From Gammaproteobacteria bacterium (lineage in GTDB: Bacteria > Pseudomonadota > Gammaproteobacteria > SZUA-152): DNA of 32,306 nt. Below, piece after piece: positions 7,619-16,400 of this stretch. The DNA lies in NCBI GenBank assembly GCA_022627515.1, contig JAKEGK010000298.1, forward strand, positions 1 to 32,306, read 5' to 3'. The translations under genes were made by a program, and so were the position numbers. Under the pieces are notes generated by a model. It was not told the origin of the DNA, did no database searches, and saw nothing but the letters and a program-made list of their open reading frames with translations. The first letter of the stretch is position 1. The number at the start of each line of letters is the position of its first letter.

Positions 7619-7702
7619 CTAGTTCTGCTTTGTTACATTAAATAGCCGCTTCCCGTGCGGGATTGTTCATTAACATAAATTAAAGTAACAAAGCAGAGCT
7701 AG
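7619..7702. repeat. 84-bp palindromic element with 23-bp arms
   Basis: The left arm (7619-7641) begins CTAGTTCTGCTTTGTTAC, and the right arm (7680-7702) ends GTAACAAAGCAGAGCTAG. The arms agree at 21 of 23 positions when inverted. The centre contains a small CCCG-TG-CGGG hairpin. It sits 3' of the DUF6279 gene and 5' of the BamE-like gene on the minus strand. There is no coding capacity. One further arm-like copy is at 106-124. It looks like a small non-autonomous mobile element or a REP-type repeat. Confidence 0.75.
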
Positions 7703-7728
7703 CAAAGCATACGATATTGAAGATATTG

Positions 7729-8568
7729 TCATTGGTGATGCAGTTCAGTCAGTTGTTTGCGCAATACCGCCATTTCTTCGAGCAGGTGCCGGCGTTGCCC
7801 GGCGGACAATTGTTTTTCCAGGTTAACCAGCATGGTCATTGTGAGATTCAGATTATTCTCAAAGTCGATTCGGTAGGATTCCGGCCACTCCTTGACGCGG
7901 TGCACAAATAATTCCTTGATGAGTTCCGCAAACTCAGGCGACTGCCGGTAATGCCTGAGCACCGTGCCTAACTTTGCCTGCCAGGCGCGCCGGTTTGCAA
8001 TCCATTGCGCGGAGGCCGGTTTGATTTCTCGGCTCCAGTGTTCAATAAGCTGAATTTGCGGACTGGTCAGCGTTCCGGTCCAGTTTTCGATACGTTCAAT
8101 CATGCGTTCCAGGCGCTGTTTAACGAGCTCGTCAGGGGATTTTTTGACATAGTCTGCTTCGAGTTCCTGGTTCTGCTCTTCCAGGTTTTCCAGCATTTGA
8201 TCAATCTGCGCATCAAACAAAGTTGTGAAAAGCCGAGCCATCGCCGGGGAAATACGATAGCTTAATTCACGCAACGCATGTTCCTGCTCAGTATAAATCT
8301 GCTGCAGAGAGTCTATAGTCAGCCCGTTGTTGATGGCGCCGGTCAACTTGTCGAGACTTTTTATATAGAGGGGCAGTTGTTTTTGCCGGTGCCAGGCGAG
8401 TTCTTTGGCGAGCGCTTCTCTAAACAGCCATTCCTGATCTTCGTCGAGGGTCACCAGTCCCGACACATACCACTCCATTATCCAGTCCAGATAGTTATAA
8501 GCTAATTTGGTGGAGCATGCGCCAAGCAGTATGCAAAGCAACAAGCAGATGACAGGTTTATGCAGCAT
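7729..8568 (-). CDS. DUF6279 family lipoprotein
   Basis: The 279-residue protein starts with a lipoprotein signal (MLHKPVICLLLCILLGACS, lipobox LGAC, Cys18). The sequence continues KLAYNYLDWIMEWYVSGLVTLDEDQEW, as is typical of the DUF6279 lipoproteins of gammaproteobacteria. The rest is highly helical and charged, with heptad-like stretches between about residues 110 and 160. Function is unknown. After the Cys comes Ser, which suggests outer membrane sorting by the usual +2 rule. It lies downstream of the GGDEF-EAL gene on the same strand, with a 170-bp gap. Confidence 0.85.
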   Translation of the reverse strand: MLHKPVICLLLCILLGACSTKLAYNYLDWIMEWYVSGLVTLDEDQEWLFREALAKELAWHRQKQLPLYIKSLDKLTGAINNGLTIDSLQQIYTEQEHALRELSYRISPAMARLFTTLFDAQIDQMLENLEEQNQELEADYVKKSPDELVKQRLERMIERIENWTGTLTSPQIQLIEHWSREIKPASAQWIANRRAWQAKLGTVLRHYRQSPEFAELIKELFVHRVKEWPESYRIDFENNLNLTMTMLVNLEKQLSAGQRRHLLEEMAVLRKQLTELHHQ

Positions 8569-8738
8569 GGCTGAGTCAATAATTCAGGAGTGTATTGAAT
8601 CGATAGAGTAAGGATACTTATTTGAAAGCGGTTCGCGCAAAAAGTTTTTTGCTTATGAACGGATATTTGGAAGCGGAAATTTGAAAAATATACAGCGCAG
8701 CGTGGAGGAAGGGATAGCCTGGCAATGCCTGACCACGG

Positions 8739-11603
8739 CTAACTGGTTTGTGAGGTTTGATTTTCGCGATGATTTTCGACAAGCAGTTTCGCGAATTTAT
8801 CCGGCGGCAGGGGAGCGCTGATGAGATAGCCCTGCAAAAGGTCGCAATTCAGCCGGTCCAGATAGTCATACTGTTCCTGGGTTTCTATGCCCTCGGCAAC
8901 CACCTGCAGCCGCAGGCTGTGAGCCAGTGCAATCATCGCCGATACAATCGACGCCATATTGGGATCACGGGTCATGTCCTTGATAAACGACTGATCGATT
9001 TTAAGATACTGGATGGGAAATTTCGCCAGGTAACTTAACGATGAATAACCGGTGCCGAAATCGTCCACTGCCAGGCGCACGCCCATTTCATTCAATGTGC
9101 GCAGTGTTACGGCGGTCTTGTCGATGTCGGTCATGATGGTGTCTTCGGTAATCTCCAGTTCCAGGTAATTAACGTCAAGATCGAATTCCTTGAGGATTTG
9201 CCTCACCCGCTTGATAAGGTTTTGCTCCCGGAACTGGTGCGCGGAGAGGTTGATCGCGACGCGCGGCACCGGCAGCCCCTCGTCCAGCCAGTGGCGTATT
9301 TGCTTGCATGCCTTGCGCAGTACCCAATCTCCGATCGACACGATCAGCCCGGATGTATCGGCAATGGGCAGCAGGTCCGCCGGGGAAAGATCGCCGAGTT
9401 CCGGGTGATGCCAGCGCAGTAATGCTTCAGCGCCAACTATTTTACCGGTTGCGCGGTCGATTTGCGGCTGGTAATGCAATTCCAGTTCGTCATGGCGCAC
9501 CGCCTGGCGCAGATTATTTTCCAGAACCAGTTGGGCGACAGAGCTGGCGTTAATGTCCTTGGAATAAAACTGATACGCACCCTTGCCCTGTGACTTGGCG
9601 TGATACATGGCGATTTCCGCAAACCGCAGCAGATCTTCCGTATGGGTGGTATCAGCGGGAAACATCGATATTCCAATACTGGCGGATACGCCAACCTCAT
9701 GGTTCTGGATTACAAAAGGATACTTGATGGCGTTCAGTACGCTTTCGGCGGTGGAGGTTATCATCGAGGTGGAGTTCTTGCTGTAGCCGATGTCCGACAG
9801 AATCACGACAAACTCGTCACCGCTCAGGCGTCCCAGTGTATCGGTTTCGCTGATCACGCTGCTGAGCCGTGTCGCTACCTCTATCAGAAGCTGGTCGCCG
9901 GCGGTATGACCCAGGGAGTCATTGATAGCCTTAAACCGGTCGATATCCACCAGCAATGTTGCGATCTGGCTGCCGTCACGGCGTGCGCGCTGCACGGCCT
10001 GTTCCAGCCGGTCGGACAATAAAGTGCGGTTGGGCAGTTTGGTCAAGGAATCAAAATTGGCCTGTTCATAGATCTTTTCTTCCTTGCTGGCATTGGACAG
10101 GGCGACCGCGATGCGGTCGGCCATTTCCTTGCCGTGGTCCAGGTCTTCTGTGTAAGGTTTATGGGTTTCTATAAAGCCGAGGCTGATAACGGCGTGCAAA
10201 TGACCGCTGATAATGATCGGATATAACACCAAAGTACGCACCCCTTTTTTGACGATTTCCTTGGCATAAGAAGGAGCATGCTGAGTGGACTTCATGATGA
10301 GATATTTAGGATGCGCGAGCAATAGTTTGGTATCGCCTTCCTCAATCTTGATAACATTCTTGAAAATCGTTTCGTTAAGCTTGCTGGTGGTGTTTTTTAA
10401 ATCGCTGGTGATGGATTCCCGGTCAAGAACCGATAGTAAAACATAATCGCAGGGGACAATATCCTTGATGCGCCGCAACACGGTATCTACAACATAATCC
10501 TTGTTGGAAGAGGAAAGAATGATGCGGTCAATTTCCGCCATGACAGACAGGCTTCTGAATTGCCTGTCCAGGCGCACCGCCATATTGTTAAATGAATTGG
10601 CCAGTTCCTGGAATTCGTCATTGCTGGTGACGTGGACCTGGGTATTGAAATTTCCTGACGCCACTTCTTTAGTCGCTTTCTGCAATAACTCCAATGGCGT
10701 CAGGTTGCGCCGTAACTGGCTAGCAGTCAGTAAAATGACCAGGAGGAACGACAGTACCACAACCACAGGATATATGCTTTTTATGTTATCGATTGAGGCC
10801 TGGTTTTCCAGCTTTGGCTTGCTAAGCACTACAAGCCAAGGCGAGGTGGCAAATTTGCCTTCCAGGAAAATGGTCCAGTAATAGGCGATAAAGTCGGTAT
10901 TGTTTTCGTTCCAGTTGAAAATCGCCGACGACTCATTGTTTGCTTCGAGCGCGCTTTTCAGGTTTGCCAGTTTGATATTGCTGGTGGAACAGTACAGGTT
11001 TTCGTAATGCTCGGTAGTAATACAGGCAAAAGAAGGATTATGGATAATTGTTTCAAAATCCCAGAACAGATCCTGGTTGATCTCGGCGATCATCAGGCTG
11101 GGGCGGCTGGCGGCGACATCCAGCGAAACCAGCATCAGTAATTTTTTTTGAAAAGAGGAATAGTTGCTGAAAATCAGGACTGGATTGCCGTTTTGTAAAT
11201 GGACCAGTTGTGTGGAGGACAAATCCGGCAGTTCGTCGATACCGTTATACAAAGGGACATATTTTTTTTGCTTGGAATTGATCACAATCGCGGAAAAACT
11301 GTTTCTGGATTTTCTGTCGATATCAAATTGTTCAACAGGTTTATTGGCGGCGATGTGGTCCTTGTAGCGCAGCGCAATTGTCGCGAGTTCCCGGTGCAGA
11401 TTGTCCAGCCGTTCTATGATGGTGTAACCCACCGATTTTGATACGTGGTGTAAATGCTGACGGCTTTGTTCGAGCAGTGTTTTGGAAACACTCGTATAAC
11501 TAAGATAACCGAGTGTCAGGATGGGAATCAGCGACGATACCAGGAACAGGATAAACAACCGCCGGGCAACGCGGCTTTGAAACACTGTATAGCTGATTTT
11601 CAT
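8739..11603 (-). CDS. Membrane GGDEF-EAL cyclic-di-GMP enzyme with HAMP and GAF
   Basis: The protein has 954 residues when started at the ATG at 11603. A longer frame exists upstream, but its first 78 residues look non-protein-like. Architecture: transmembrane helix (16-34), periplasmic sensor region (about 38-275), second helix (277-297), HAMP (about 298-350), GAF-like domain (about 355-505), GGDEF domain (about 512-680) and EAL domain (about 692-940). The GGDEF signature reads SGDEF (594-598). EAL residues are all present: AEALLRW (Glu726), ELEITED, DDFGTGYSSL, LKIDQSFI and VAEGIET. Both cyclase and phosphodiesterase activities are therefore possible, and net direction cannot be read from sequence. 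It likely senses an external signal and adjusts cyclic-di-GMP. It is downstream of the pseudopilin genes on the same strand, with a 276-bp gap. Confidence 0.93.
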   Translation of the reverse strand: MKISYTVFQSRVARRLFILFLVSSLIPILTLGYLSYTSVSKTLLEQSRQHLHHVSKSVGYTIIERLDNLHRELATIALRYKDHIAANKPVEQFDIDRKSRNSFSAIVINSKQKKYVPLYNGIDELPDLSSTQLVHLQNGNPVLIFSNYSSFQKKLLMLVSLDVAASRPSLMIAEINQDLFWDFETIIHNPSFACITTEHYENLYCSTSNIKLANLKSALEANNESSAIFNWNENNTDFIAYYWTIFLEGKFATSPWLVVLSKPKLENQASIDNIKSIYPVVVVLSFLLVILLTASQLRRNLTPLELLQKATKEVASGNFNTQVHVTSNDEFQELANSFNNMAVRLDRQFRSLSVMAEIDRIILSSSNKDYVVDTVLRRIKDIVPCDYVLLSVLDRESITSDLKNTTSKLNETIFKNVIKIEEGDTKLLLAHPKYLIMKSTQHAPSYAKEIVKKGVRTLVLYPIIISGHLHAVISLGFIETHKPYTEDLDHGKEMADRIAVALSNASKEEKIYEQANFDSLTKLPNRTLLSDRLEQAVQRARRDGSQIATLLVDIDRFKAINDSLGHTAGDQLLIEVATRLSSVISETDTLGRLSGDEFVVILSDIGYSKNSTSMITSTAESVLNAIKYPFVIQNHEVGVSASIGISMFPADTTHTEDLLRFAEIAMYHAKSQGKGAYQFYSKDINASSVAQLVLENNLRQAVRHDELELHYQPQIDRATGKIVGAEALLRWHHPELGDLSPADLLPIADTSGLIVSIGDWVLRKACKQIRHWLDEGLPVPRVAINLSAHQFREQNLIKRVRQILKEFDLDVNYLELEITEDTIMTDIDKTAVTLRTLNEMGVRLAVDDFGTGYSSLSYLAKFPIQYLKIDQSFIKDMTRDPNMASIVSAMIALAHSLRLQVVAEGIETQEQYDYLDRLNCDLLQGYLISAPLPPDKFAKLLVENHRENQTSQTS

Positions 11604-11879
11604 GACTGAAGCAGAATGTTTCCGGTTATTGGTGTTGTTCCATTGATAGTGAATTTCTGTTATCCATAAACTGTTAATGCGTAATGCACTTTGCCAGGCC
11701 AGCTTTGTTGCGCCGGATAAATAAGAAATTTTTATCGATGGGAAGTTGGCGGTTCCTGATATTGAATAACGGCGTTTGCTGTTCTTACCTTTAGCGTGAC
11801 GGTGAGTATCCGCGCCGGCTGCGCACGGCAATATCAAGTTGATTTAAACAGCTTTTTTAAAAACAATCTGGTGGCGTAT

Positions 11880-12374
11880 TTAATAGTCAATAGCCAGGCC
11901 AATGTATGAGCCATTATTACATCGCACTATATCGTCAAAGCTCTTGGAGTTGCCAAAATTAGCCACGGTCTCACCGTCTTTACCCGCGCTGAACAGGTCA
12001 TAATCGGAGTTGACCGGCTGTAATTTGTTGTCCTTACGGATTCCGCCGCCATTGCCCCCACCTGTTGCGATGTTTGTGTAGTAATACGAATTGCCCCACG
12101 GATCCCGCCTGGTATGCAGGTTGACTTCGTTGAGGCTATTGGGAAAGCGATTATTGATGACATAAAATTTATCAATAACGCCTTGAATCTCAAGAATGTC
12201 CGTCCTCGCCTGGTTAAAATCCCGTTCATTCTGATAGGTCCTGAGCGCAGGGATCGCAATGGCAATCAATATCGTGAGCACTGTAACGGCAATCATCAGT
12301 TCATAGATCGAGAATCCCTTAACGCTGGCCTGGCCGATTTTTAAATTCGCGGGTGTGAACTGGGAGCTAATCAT
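11880..12374 (-). CDS. GspG-like pseudopilin, copy 1
   Basis: The 164-residue prepilin has a 20-residue leader ending in Gly, followed by FSIYELMIAVTVLTILIAIAIP with Glu at +5, the substrate pattern of the PilD prepilin peptidase. The globular part has NNRFPNSL, DPWGNSYYY and NSDYDLFSAGKDG, the calcium-site region of type II secretion major pseudopilins (GspG). It ends DDIVRCNNGSYIGLAIDY. The mature protein has a single cysteine, in the RCNNG motif. It is the last of three tandem paralogues and no secretion machinery genes are nearby. A glycine-rich insertion (GGGNGGG) distinguishes it from its two neighbours. Confidence 0.88.
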   Translation of the reverse strand: MISSQFTPANLKIGQASVKGFSIYELMIAVTVLTILIAIAIPALRTYQNERDFNQARTDILEIQGVIDKFYVINNRFPNSLNEVNLHTRRDPWGNSYYYTNIATGGGNGGGIRKDNKLQPVNSDYDLFSAGKDGETVANFGNSKSFDDIVRCNNGSYIGLAIDY

Positions 12375-12505
12375 CGGGAATCGTGTTTTATTGTGTTAGT
12401 TTGCAATCGAATTGAAATATCGGCGTAAAACGTATGTGTATTAGCAATTTCATCAAAAAAGAATTATCGGATTGCGGTTCAGCGCGTTAACAGGAAGAGC
12501 CGGTA

Positions 12506-13021
12506 TCAGTAATCTCTGGCAAATCCGATATACGAGCCATTATTACAGCGCACAATGTCATCCAGCGAGGCCTGGGCGGTGAAGGGGAGGCTGGTGCTCC
12601 GATCCTTGCCGGCGCTGTAAAGGTCATAATCCGAATTCACGGGAGTCAGATTCTTGTCCTTGCGGACGCTGCCCTTGTTTGTGGCCGTGGTGATATTGGT
12701 GTAGTAATAAAAATTTCCCCAGGGATCCTTGCGGCTTTGTTGATTAATTTCCTGCAGGTTATCCGGAAAGCGGTTGTTTTCAATATAAAACCGGTCAATG
12801 CTGACCTGCAGTTCGAGAATATCGGATTTCGCCTGTGTGTTATTTTTTTTGTCCTGATAGTTTTCGTAGGCCGGAATGGCGATTGATATCAGGATCGCGA
12901 GTATCGCTATGACAATGAGGATTTCCAGCACCGAAAAACCCGGCTGTGCGGTGTTAACCGGCGAATGTTTTCCCTGACGGCTTTGATACCGGCGATTTAG
13001 CATTGTAAAAGAGTGGTCCAT
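12506..13021 (-). CDS. GspG-like pseudopilin, copy 2
   Basis: The 171-residue prepilin has its processing site before FSVLEILIVIAILAILISIAIP (Glu at +5). The globular domain contains NNRFPDNLQEIN, DPWGNFYYY and NSDYDLYSAGKD and ends DDIVRCNNGSYIGFARDY, with the same lone cysteine as its neighbours. Two start codons are possible, the ATG at 13021 and one six codons later; neither has a clear Shine-Dalgarno sequence. It is 72 bp downstream of copy 3 and 131 bp upstream of copy 1, so the trio probably forms one transcript. Confidence 0.88.
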   Translation of the reverse strand: MDHSFTMLNRRYQSRQGKHSPVNTAQPGFSVLEILIVIAILAILISIAIPAYENYQDKKNNTQAKSDILELQVSIDRFYIENNRFPDNLQEINQQSRKDPWGNFYYYTNITTATNKGSVRKDKNLTPVNSDYDLYSAGKDRSTSLPFTAQASLDDIVRCNNGSYIGFARDY

Positions 13022-13093
13022 GTTATGTTCATCGGCGGATAACAGCAGGAAGTTAAACTTATAATTGGATTTATATTGATGAAATTGAAGATA

Positions 13094-13621
13094 TTAATAC
13101 GATCCGGCAAAATCCAGATACTTGCCGTTGTTGCAGCGGACAATATCATCTTGTGATTCGGCGGCGGTAAAAGGGGCTTTTGTTAATTGGTCTTTGCCTG
13201 CGCTATAGAGATCGTAATCGGAATTAACCGGTTTTAACTTTTTGTCGCGCCGCACCCGGCTTTCGGATGATTTTTTATCATAGGTCGCCACGACAAGGTA
13301 ATAATAGGGGGAGCCCCAGGGATCCCGGAGTTGACCCTGATTGATTTCGTCCAGTGAATCAGGAAAGCGGTTGTTCTCAATGTAAAATTTATCAATAACG
13401 GCTTGAATGCCAAGGATATCCTGCTTAGCTTGCGCGAAATCACGCTCATCCAGGATTTTTTCAACGGCCGGGCCGGCAATGGAAAATAGTATGCCGAGTA
13501 TCGCGATAACGATAAGCACCTCGATTATGGAGAAGCCATTCCTGGAAAAATCATTTCTGAAAAAATTATTGTTTCGGAATCCTGGATCTGGCTGACTCCC
13601 GCATTGTAGTGAAGGGAGCAC
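13094..13621 (-). CDS. GspG-like pseudopilin, copy 3 (GTG start)
   Basis: The frame is open back to an ATG at 13732. However, a GTG at 13621 preceded by AGGAAG with 7-nt spacing gives a 175-residue protein that matches the two neighbouring paralogues in length, so the GTG is preferred. The prepilin site is before FSIIEVLIVIAILGILFSIAGP (Glu at +5). Globular features are NNRFPDSLDEIN, DPWGSPYYY and NSDYDLYSAGKD, ending DDIVRCNNGKYLDFAGSY with the lone cysteine. It is the first gene of the tandem trio, followed upstream by moaB on the same strand. Confidence 0.85.
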   Translation of the reverse strand: MLPSLQCGSQPDPGFRNNNFFRNDFSRNGFSIIEVLIVIAILGILFSIAGPAVEKILDERDFAQAKQDILGIQAVIDKFYIENNRFPDSLDEINQGQLRDPWGSPYYYLVVATYDKKSSESRVRRDKKLKPVNSDYDLYSAGKDQLTKAPFTAAESQDDIVRCNNGKYLDFAGSY

Positions 13622-13740
13622 GTGGCAACTTCCTGTATAAGAAAGGATATCAGCAACCAGCTGCTGATTGTTATTGCTAATCTCGCACGAAACCGGCCAG
13701 TACCGACAATAGAAAAGTCTTATAAAATGCACAAATTTTA

Positions 13741-14262
13741 TTAATTCTCGGTAAGGCGGGGAATCAGCATGGCAAGATTGCAGGGAACGGTGCGGTTATC
13801 CAGTTGCTCCCTTATTACCTTATCCCAGCCGGTGGCGCAGGCTCCCGGTGATCCGGGCAAGCAAAAAATATAAGTGGCGTTGGCCACGCCGGCGACAGCG
13901 CGTGATTGCAGTGCCGAAGTCCTGATTTCATCATAGGAAAGCATGCGGAAAATTTCACCGAAACCCTCGATTTCCTTGTCGAGCAGGGGAAGAATAGCTT
14001 CCGGTGTTCCATCACGCCCCGTGACACCTGTACCGCCTGTCGCTAATACCACATGGATTTTTGTATCGGCAATCCACTGTGAAACCGTGGCGCGGATAAT
14101 ATAGATATTGTCCGGCACGATGGCTTTACCGGCTAATGCATGTCCGGCTTCAGTGAGCCGTTGCACCAGCGATTGTCCGGAGCGGTCATCTTCCTCGGTG
14201 CGCGAATCGGATACCGTCAAAACGGCGATGTTTAAAGGAATAAATTCACGTTGCTCTGACAT
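13741..14262 (-). CDS. moaB: Molybdenum cofactor biosynthesis protein MoaB
   Basis: The 173-residue protein is of the MogA/MoaB family, which acts at the molybdopterin adenylylation step of molybdenum cofactor synthesis. It carries LTVSDSRTEEDDRSGQ near the N terminus, VLATGGTGVTGRDGTPEA in the middle and FCLPGSPGACATGWDKVI near the C terminus. Length fits MoaB. AGGGTG lies a few bases before the ATG. No other cofactor genes are nearby. It is divergent from recJ, with 261 bp between the starts. Confidence 0.95.
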   Translation of the reverse strand: MSEQREFIPLNIAVLTVSDSRTEEDDRSGQSLVQRLTEAGHALAGKAIVPDNIYIIRATVSQWIADTKIHVVLATGGTGVTGRDGTPEAILPLLDKEIEGFGEIFRMLSYDEIRTSALQSRAVAGVANATYIFCLPGSPGACATGWDKVIREQLDNRTVPCNLAMLIPRLTEN

Positions 14263-14523
14263 GGGGACACCCTGTTATGAATAATAATTTTACGATTGTA
14301 AATTAATGAGTGGAAAGGCCCAGGTTTTGGAGTCCTTCTCTTGCCGGATTTTCGGGATTTTCAACATCTCTAGTGCTCATCATTGCGCAAACAATGTTAA
14401 GCTTGCTTCGCAATACTACTTGAGAATTTGCTGGTTACACAACCTGGTTCTGGCACACTACGCTTATTTTATAAAACCCCGGTATTGCAAGACTCTACGG
14501 TACAAATTACATATTTGGTGCTT

Positions 14524-16290
14524 ATGGCCCTCAGAATAAAACGCTTATCTCCAGCGCAAGATAATAACGGATTACTGCGTCCTGATATTCATCCTGTTCT
14601 AAACAGGATCTATCGAAACCGCGGTATTGCTACCGCTGACGAATTGAAAATAACACTCGATGGTTTGCAGAATTTTTCCCTGTTAAAAGGAATTCAGGAA
14701 GCAGTGCTACTGCTTGAACGGGCTATGCGCGCGCAGCAGCGTGTGCTGATTATCGGTGACTTTGACGCGGACGGGGCGACCAGCACCGCCGTTGCCATGC
14801 GCGCGTTGAAAAAACTCGGCGCCAGTGAGGTGAACTATCTGGTGCCCAACCGGTTTGAGTATGGTTACGGATTGACGCCGGAAATCGTTGCCTGCGCCGG
14901 GCAATTTCAACCGGATATGATAATTACGGTGGATAACGGTATTTCCAGCATCCGCGGTGTGGATGCGGCAAAGCAACTGGGTATCCACGTGGTTGTGACG
15001 GACCATCATCTGGCGGGCAGCGAATTGCCAGCGGCTGACGCTATCGTTAATCCCAATCAGCCGGGCGACGTTTTTCCCAGCAAGGCGATAGCGGGTGTGG
15101 GTGTGATCTTTTATGTCATGCTGGCGTTGCGTGCGCAATTGCGTCGATCCGGCTGGTTTACGCAACAAGGTATCAGTGAACCCAATCTGGCGGAGTTGCT
15201 GGATCTGGTGGCTCTGGGCACGGTTGCCGATGTCGTACCGCTGGATCACAACAATCGCATACTGGTCGCGCAAGGTCTGGCAAGAATCCGCGCCGGCCAA
15301 TGCTGCGCGGGTATCAAGGCGCTGGCGCAGATTGCCGGCAGGCAGTTGCACCGGCTGGGTGTCCAGGATCTTGCGTTTGCGGTAGGGCCGCGGTTGAACG
15401 CCGCTGGCCGGCTGGATGACATGTCTTTGGGTATTGAATGCTTGCTCAGCGACAACGGCGACACGGCGCTTTCGCTCGCTGAACAATTAAATCAGCTCAA
15501 CCGGGAACGGCGGTCCATCGAGCAGGAAATGAAATTGCAGGCAATGGAAACGCTGCAGCAAATTGATGACACCGATCTTCCCACGGGTATTTGTGTTTAT
15601 GAAGCGCAGTGGCACCAGGGCGTGATTGGCATCCTCGCGTCGCGCATCAAGGAAAAGTATCATCGCCCGGTGATTGCGTTTGCCGATGCGGGAATCGACG
15701 ATTCCTCCGGCGAAGCCATTATCAAGGGATCGGCCCGGTCCATAGCGGGTGTTCATATCCGCGACGTGCTGGATGCCATCGCAACCCGTCATCCGGGCCT
15801 GTTGTCAAAGTTTGGCGGCCATGCCATGGCGGCAGGATTGTCCTTGCAGAAAAAACATTTTGAGGAATTTGCCACGGCGTTCAACGACGAAGTATGCCGC
15901 CATGTTGATAGCGATGAATTGCGCCATATTATCCATAGCGATGGCGAGTTAGCCGCGGAAGATCTGGATCTGCCGCTGGCGCAACTCCTGGAATCCGCCG
16001 GGCCATGGGGTCAGCATTTTGCGGAACCGCAATTTGACGGGCGCTTTGAGGTTGTGCAGCGGCGTATAGTGGGCGAGCGGCATTTGAAATTGCAGCTTAG
16101 AGCGCCAGGTTCGGCGCGAATCATTGATGCGATCGCATTTAACACAGTGGACGATGTATGGCCTGAAGACACGCGGTTTGTTGACATAGCCTATAAACTG
16201 GGGACCAACGAGTTTCGCGGTGTGCAGAGTGCGCAGCTTATTGTCAATTATATCGAACCCGTATCAGTGACGGGGCCGGTCACTACCTGA
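14524..16290 (+). CDS. recJ: Single-stranded-DNA-specific exonuclease RecJ
   Basis: RecJ degrades single-stranded DNA 5' to 3' in recombination and repair. The 588-residue protein has the DHH-phosphoesterase motifs: IIGDFDADGATSTA (I), VTVDNGIS (II), VVVTDHHLAG (III) and LGTVADVVPL (IV). The DHHA1 region contains KFGGHAMAAGLSL, and GSARSI lies before it. An in-frame ATG at 14428 would add 32 residues not typical of the family, so the ATG at 14524 (MALRIKRL) is chosen. It is followed by prfB after 110 bp, the common recJ-prfB-lysS order. Confidence 0.95.
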   Translation: MALRIKRLSPAQDNNGLLRPDIHPVLNRIYRNRGIATADELKITLDGLQNFSLLKGIQEAVLLLERAMRAQQRVLIIGDFDADGATSTAVAMRALKKLGASEVNYLVPNRFEYGYGLTPEIVACAGQFQPDMIITVDNGISSIRGVDAAKQLGIHVVVTDHHLAGSELPAADAIVNPNQPGDVFPSKAIAGVGVIFYVMLALRAQLRRSGWFTQQGISEPNLAELLDLVALGTVADVVPLDHNNRILVAQGLARIRAGQCCAGIKALAQIAGRQLHRLGVQDLAFAVGPRLNAAGRLDDMSLGIECLLSDNGDTALSLAEQLNQLNRERRSIEQEMKLQAMETLQQIDDTDLPTGICVYEAQWHQGVIGILASRIKEKYHRPVIAFADAGIDDSSGEAIIKGSARSIAGVHIRDVLDAIATRHPGLLSKFGGHAMAAGLSLQKKHFEEFATAFNDEVCRHVDSDELRHIIHSDGELAAEDLDLPLAQLLESAGPWGQHFAEPQFDGRFEVVQRRIVGERHLKLQLRAPGSARIIDAIAFNTVDDVWPEDTRFVDIAYKLGTNEFRGVQSAQLIVNYIEPVSVTGPVTT

Positions 16291-16400
16291 CTTTTTTCTC
16301 ACTTCCCGGTGCGCGTGACGGGCTGGCGGGCTACCCGCTGCCTGTTGTATTATCTGCACCCTTGCCATCGGCTATTGCAATACTTTTAATAAGAAACCAT

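Noticed and set aside
11604-11837. A 78-residue N-terminal extension of the GGDEF-EAL protein
   Set aside because: The extension is unlike any signal or domain. MKISYTV at 11603 gives a normal short cytoplasmic start before the first membrane helix.
3881-14523. A prophage or integrative element
   Set aside because: No integrase, phage structural gene, attachment-site duplication or transfer gene is visible, so only an accessory block is claimed.
14707-15486. A 259-codon minus-strand frame opposite recJ
   Set aside because: It is antisense to conserved recJ motifs and has no domain or start signal of its own.
16326-16338. GCGGG-CTA-CCCGC as a terminator after recJ
   Set aside because: The stem has five base pairs with a 3-nt loop and no T-run, and prfB follows closely.
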